Below are positions 59,881 through 64,000 of a stretch of DNA of 64,000 bases, one piece after another. The position numbers were made by a program, and so were the translations under genes. This DNA is from Dolomedes plantarius (Eukaryota; Arthropoda; Arachnida; Araneae; Dolomedidae): NCBI GenBank assembly GCA_907164885.2, contig OU015492.1:205761493-205825492 (forward strand). Reading direction: 5' to 3'. The stretch's first letter is position 1; each line of letters starts with the position of its first letter. The notes below the pieces were generated by a model, which was not told where the DNA came from, ran no database searches, and was given only the letters and a program-made list of their open reading frames with translations.

Positions 59881-60609
59881 GGGCACACTGGACGTCTCGA
59901 CAACCATAATGGAGCGATTTTAGCGAAATGTTTATGAGCATGTATTTAACTGCAAAATATTTATATACCAGTAAATGCATCATATTTTATATTTAAAGTG
60001 AAATGGAAGAATTATGTTAAAAATTTAGTTTATTGTAGCAATTTAAAAACTTGTTAAATGTTTTATACTATTTGTCACTTAGGTAGACTTTTCTAAAAAT
60101 CTATTGAATTTATCCCTTCCAAATTTGGTATGGTAACATACAATATATTAGTTGACAAAAATACGAAGTATTTTGCTTCGATGTGAAGTGAAGTGAAATT
60201 CAAAATAACAAATATATCTAATTAAAATTTTTATGTTTTTTGAAGTTTTCCACTAACAAATTTTTAATTTAATTTTTTTCTAACCTAGAAGTAAAATACT
60301 TCGTATTATTATCAACTGATATATTTCATGTTACCGTACCACATTTGAAAGAGGTAAATTCAATAGAATTTTAGAAAAGTCTACCTTACTGACAAATAGT
60401 ATCAAGCATTCAACAAGTTTTTAAATGGCTACAATAAGGTAAATTATTGACATAATTCTTCCATTTCACTTTAAATATAGAATATAATGTATGTATTTAC
60501 TGATACATAAAAATTTTACATATGTCTGTATTCTGTAATTAAATACTACATGCTCATAAACATATCACTAAAATCGCTCTATTTTGGTAGTCTAGATTTT
60601 CTGTGGGCC
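59881..60609. mobile_element. 729-bp palindromic TTAA-type MITE
   Basis: Left TTAA (59877-59880) is followed by GGGCACACTGGACG. The inverted right end reads GGCCCACAG, with a decayed TTTT after it. Arms of about 300 bases (59881-60180 and about 60290-60609) are inverted copies, for example GAGCGATTTTAG, ATGTTTATGAGCATGTA, CATATTTTATATTTAAAGTG and ACGAAGTATTTT against their complements. A non-pairing loop of about 110 bases joins them. There is no coding capacity. Confidence 0.85.
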
Positions 60610-60613
60610 TTTT

Positions 60614-63053
60614 TTCATTGTTATGCTAAAATATTAGCACTGTTGAGACTTTAATTTTATTAACAGAGAGCAGCACGTTTTCTTTATTTTATTTTGAGAA
60701 TATCTATTTTTTAGATGGCAACTTCTTTTGTTTTAAAGTTATCTGCCATTTTTGCTGTTATAGTTGTTGTTAGAATTTTGGCCTGTGATATGTGAGTTTT
60801 CCTTGAATAAAATTATTTTTAAGTTATTTACAGATGAAAATGTGTAGTATTATTTCTTTTGAAAAGATGGAATGCATTAAAGCACAGAAGTTATTTAATT
60901 TTTGATTCAAGGTAAAAATTTTTATTCATCTTATTCTAAAGGAATGGCTGTTTTTTCGAACCGGATGTTGAGTAGATTTAGACACACTAACTTTCTTTTA
61001 TGTTTTGGTTTAATAACAAGCACTATGAGATTATAGTGTATAGATATCACCTCTCAGAATCTTAAAGGCAGTAGTTTTGTCGGCTAAACTGCAGAAAACG
61101 TATTGTTGAAATATTAAAAGATAGATTTTTAAAGTCTCTATGCTCCACTAGACTCAAAATACAACGTTAAATTTGGTTCAAAATCCAGTAAGCAAAATTT
61201 AAGCAATTAATTAAAACTCAAAAATATGTTACGTCCCTTTTAACCTCAAAGCAATAACTGTGCTAAACAAAGCAAGAAAAAAAACTCAGGCAATTTTCTT
61301 TTCTAAAGAAATTACATTCTCATTGCTTAAGTGTTGAGATTCTGCTTTTCTTTGGAAGAAAGAGTACATACTGAAATGAATCATCTCGGCTAATGCCTGT
61401 TGTAATTATAGCCTTGCAAAAATGAATGATGTGAACATAAAAAGTGAGTTAACTTCATTAAATCGAGAATGTATGGAAACGGTGTAACTGTAGTAATGCA
61501 TATATACGTCTGAAACTAACACAATATTTTAACTGCACTGAGCAACATTTATCATTAAAATAATGCAAAATCTCCTAACATTATTGTAAATGTTTTTAGC
61601 CTGTTATATTAGAATTTTTAATAAATAGGTATATATTTTTTAGGCCTTTTTAAGATATATTTTAGGAATGAAAATGTTTTTCCTTTAATTTTATGAACCC
61701 TTTTGTCTACATTGAAAAATAAATTCTGTTCAAAATTCCCCGGTTTAGTTTAGGTTACAAAGCATTGTGTTTAAGTCAAAATATTCACCTTTCCTCAAAT
61801 TTTAACATGAGTATCAAGAGAAAAGTTAAAAGAATAAATATTTTGTATTTTTTATATTTTGTTAATAGAGAATACGTTTAGATTAAATTTCTTCTTTCAA
61901 TAATTATATGAATGCTATTTACCGTAAGTTTTAATAAATTAAATAGGTCAACTGGCTACAATCAACAGTCAGCAGCAAAAACAAATGCATTTAAACAAAA
62001 ACAACAAGGAAAGTGAAGACATGCGATTGTATGTTTAGAGGAATACATAAAGAAACTTATTTTGGAAAGAACATGATGATGAAATTAATTTAGGCATGTG
62101 CCCTAAATTATTTGACGAAGTCACATAATTTATGGATTTTATTGCTATGTTCTACATGAAGTAAATTTTAATTTTTATGACATCGAATTTAAAGATAAAA
62201 TTTCTATTCAATTTTGTTTAATAATCTTTTTAGATGTATTTATAATTTTGCATTACACCTTTATGAAAATTCAGTTAAACTAGCTGTGTAAAAATATTAT
62301 CCCAATAACGAAACTTAAAAATATGTGTATTTCCTCTTTTATATACATGTATATGAATGAATACATTATACGATATCAATATATAAAATTCCATTACCGG
62401 TGCTATTTAACCTATCGTTGGTCTGCAGCTTTCATACGCTTCAAATTCAACATGAACCTAAAACGAACAAAATGGTTCAAGACCCTGTTATAGGAAAATG
62501 CTTTAAGGAATTCTTTGGATATAACAGTAACGTACTTTCAAATAGAAAGACAATCAGAAAAACTTTGACAAGTTCATTTTGAAAGTCCACGTGATCCAAT
62601 ATTACTTCATCGCAACAAACATATAGTCATCTCTATCTTCTTTTGACAGATTCCATTTCTAAGTATCATACCCTCCTTTAAAGAACAAAACGAATTATAT
62701 GATGAAAAATAGATTTTATTCAATACAGTCATAAAGGAAAAATACTCGAGGATTGTTTGTTTTAAAACCAATGGATGTGGTCATCTATTTTGTTGTGGTT
62801 TATTTATTACAGTCCATAAAATTCTTAAATTGAGGTAAAAGCCGGAGTACATAAACTGGATGAGACTATATCTTTTACTTTTTACATTAGAACCTGGCAC
62901 ACAAGATCTAGTAGTATATATAATTTATATATACTCTTAGATTTATAGGGATATAGCATTATGTCATCTTGAAGGAAAAATTCAATTGTAGATAGATGAT
63001 AAATAACTCGAGATTGATCTGTCGAAAAGGGAAGATTTTTGGTCTCTCACGCG
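60614..63053. other. Unique AT-rich DNA, nothing recognised
   Basis: About 2.4 kb with no domain, array or element termini. The 60-codon frame at 62400-62582 has no motif. Confidence 0.6.
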
Positions 63054-63067
63054 AAAAAAAAAAAAAA

Positions 63068-63133
<66 letters not shown>
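63054..63133. repeat. (A)n-(TA)n-(TG)n-(TA)n microsatellite
   Basis: A poly(A) run at 63054-63068, then TA repeats, about 18 TG repeats and TA again. Confidence 0.97.
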
Positions 63134-63416
63134 TTATTTATTTATAAATATACATACTCTGTCTAGCACCATTCTTGTTGTTCTATGGTTAAGTAACTCT
63201 AAATTCAATTCTACTGTATTTCATGGGACTGTACGGTGTCTGAGTATGTTTATTGTATAGATAATACTTATCTGAAACAGTGCCTTATGTTTTTAGACAG
63301 TATTGACACCGCTGAAGAGGAGATATTGTCTAAAACCTCTTTCAATCTTATCTTTTCATGTTTTTGGTTCCTGGCTGTAGTAGCTTTAGTGCTCATACTG
63401 GTTTTTCTCTTTCAAC

Positions 63417-63472
<56 letters not shown>

Positions 63473-64000
63473 AAGGATTTAATAAAAAAAGCCAAGGAAA
63501 CTGTAAAATCACAAACATATTTAAAATTATTCTGAAAATAAGTAAGTAATTGAAGTATATAACTGGAATATTGAAGTTATTCTATTAAAAGTTCTTGCTT
63601 TAAGGCTAAAAGAATCTAATCGGAACATTTTGTCAAAGATAAAAAATATGCAATAGTGAGCTTCTTTTCATGTGCATTTATAGAAATAAAGATTTTAGTT
63701 TAACCTGTTATGAGACAAATATAAAATTATGTCCGTTTAGTCATAGTTAATTTTTTAGAGCAGTAAAATCTCTATCGCTGCAGTTGACGAGCTATTGAAC
63801 CCAGATGAAGACTATATTAAAGCTGTGATGAATGCTCTACAACATATATTTTTATTTAGAAGTACATTTATATATTGGTTTGAATAAATAGCAATTGAAC
63901 AATCATTATTAATAGACTTTAATAAATAAAAATGCTATTCAAATTGCACGCTTTAATATGTATTCCTCTTCTAATTTTGTCTAAACTTTACTTTATAAAA
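63134..64000. other. Mostly unique DNA, uncertain open frame
   Basis: The 63236-63535 frame has a hydrophobic stretch (LIFSCFWFLAVVALVLILVF) after an acidic segment (DSIDTAEEEILSK). This would read as a single membrane span, but the frame then runs through a microsatellite. I cannot support it as a gene; it could be an exon fragment or chance. Confidence 0.3.
63417..63470. repeat. (TA)n-(TG)n microsatellite
   Basis: About ten TA units, then about seventeen TG units. It lies inside a 99-codon open frame (63236-63535) and adds an Ile/Tyr-Cys/Val run. Confidence 0.97.

Noticed and set aside
63236..63535. Small membrane protein gene
   Set aside because: One hydrophobic stretch is present, but the frame continues through a (TA)n-(TG)n microsatellite and no homology is recognisable.

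Overview
The window is a gene-poor, AT-rich stretch of eukaryotic nuclear DNA packed with transposable-element remnants. An arthropod is the best guess. The grounds are the mix of mariner/Tc1, piggyBac, hAT, Helitron and tRNA-derived SINE elements, the long (TA)n and (TG)n microsatellites, and a decayed protein family I associate with arthropod and cnidarian repeats. A spider or related arachnid would fit, but nothing here fixes the taxon. I recognise no intact host gene, rRNA or true tRNA. One 500-base assembly gap lies at 3501-4000.

Layout. 1-3500: a (TA)n tract, a tRNA-derived SINE and a lone end of the DD41D element seen again at 50.1 kb. 4001-6156: the 3' part of a LINE with reverse transcriptase, RNase H and zinc knuckle, broken by frameshifts and ending in a 34-base poly(A). 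6.2-17.2 kb: mostly unique AT-rich DNA, with one microsatellite and two TTAA-flanked MITE pieces, one inside the other. 17.2-29.9 kb: a Tc1 pseudogene, a SINE, a hAT remnant, two Helitrons, a TTAA-flanked palindrome, two mariner-derived fold-back elements and a 1.2 kb inverted-repeat element carrying an 87-bp tandem array. 31.2-34.2 kb: a 3 kb piggyBac copy with a decayed transposase, a nested MITE and a perfect 46-bp palindrome. 37-43.6 kb: a SINE, a complete non-autonomous Helitron, a hAT-type MITE with a clean 8-bp target duplication, a pogo-type MITE, and the 3' end of a different Helitron that keeps the helicase C-terminus. 43.9-47.1 kb: a reverse-transcriptase gene between 116-bp inverted repeats, split by a second piggyBac element. 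48.8-55.9 kb: a TTAA MITE, a near-intact DD41D mariner-like transposon, an unnamed repeat-protein pseudogene, and a mariner split by another TTAA MITE. 57.9-60.6 kb: a local duplication around a fourth Helitron that holds two nested MITEs, then a 729-bp TTAA palindrome. The rest is microsatellites and unique DNA.

The element nesting gives a relative history. piggyBac entered the reverse-transcriptase element. A TTAA MITE entered mariner. One TTAA MITE appears to have entered its own relative. Two TA-target MITEs entered a Helitron. The observation I rate highest is a set of four TTAA-flanked elements of 698-735 bp whose termini begin GGG. These differ from the CAC and CCC ends of the two coding piggyBac elements present, so neither of those looks like their parent.
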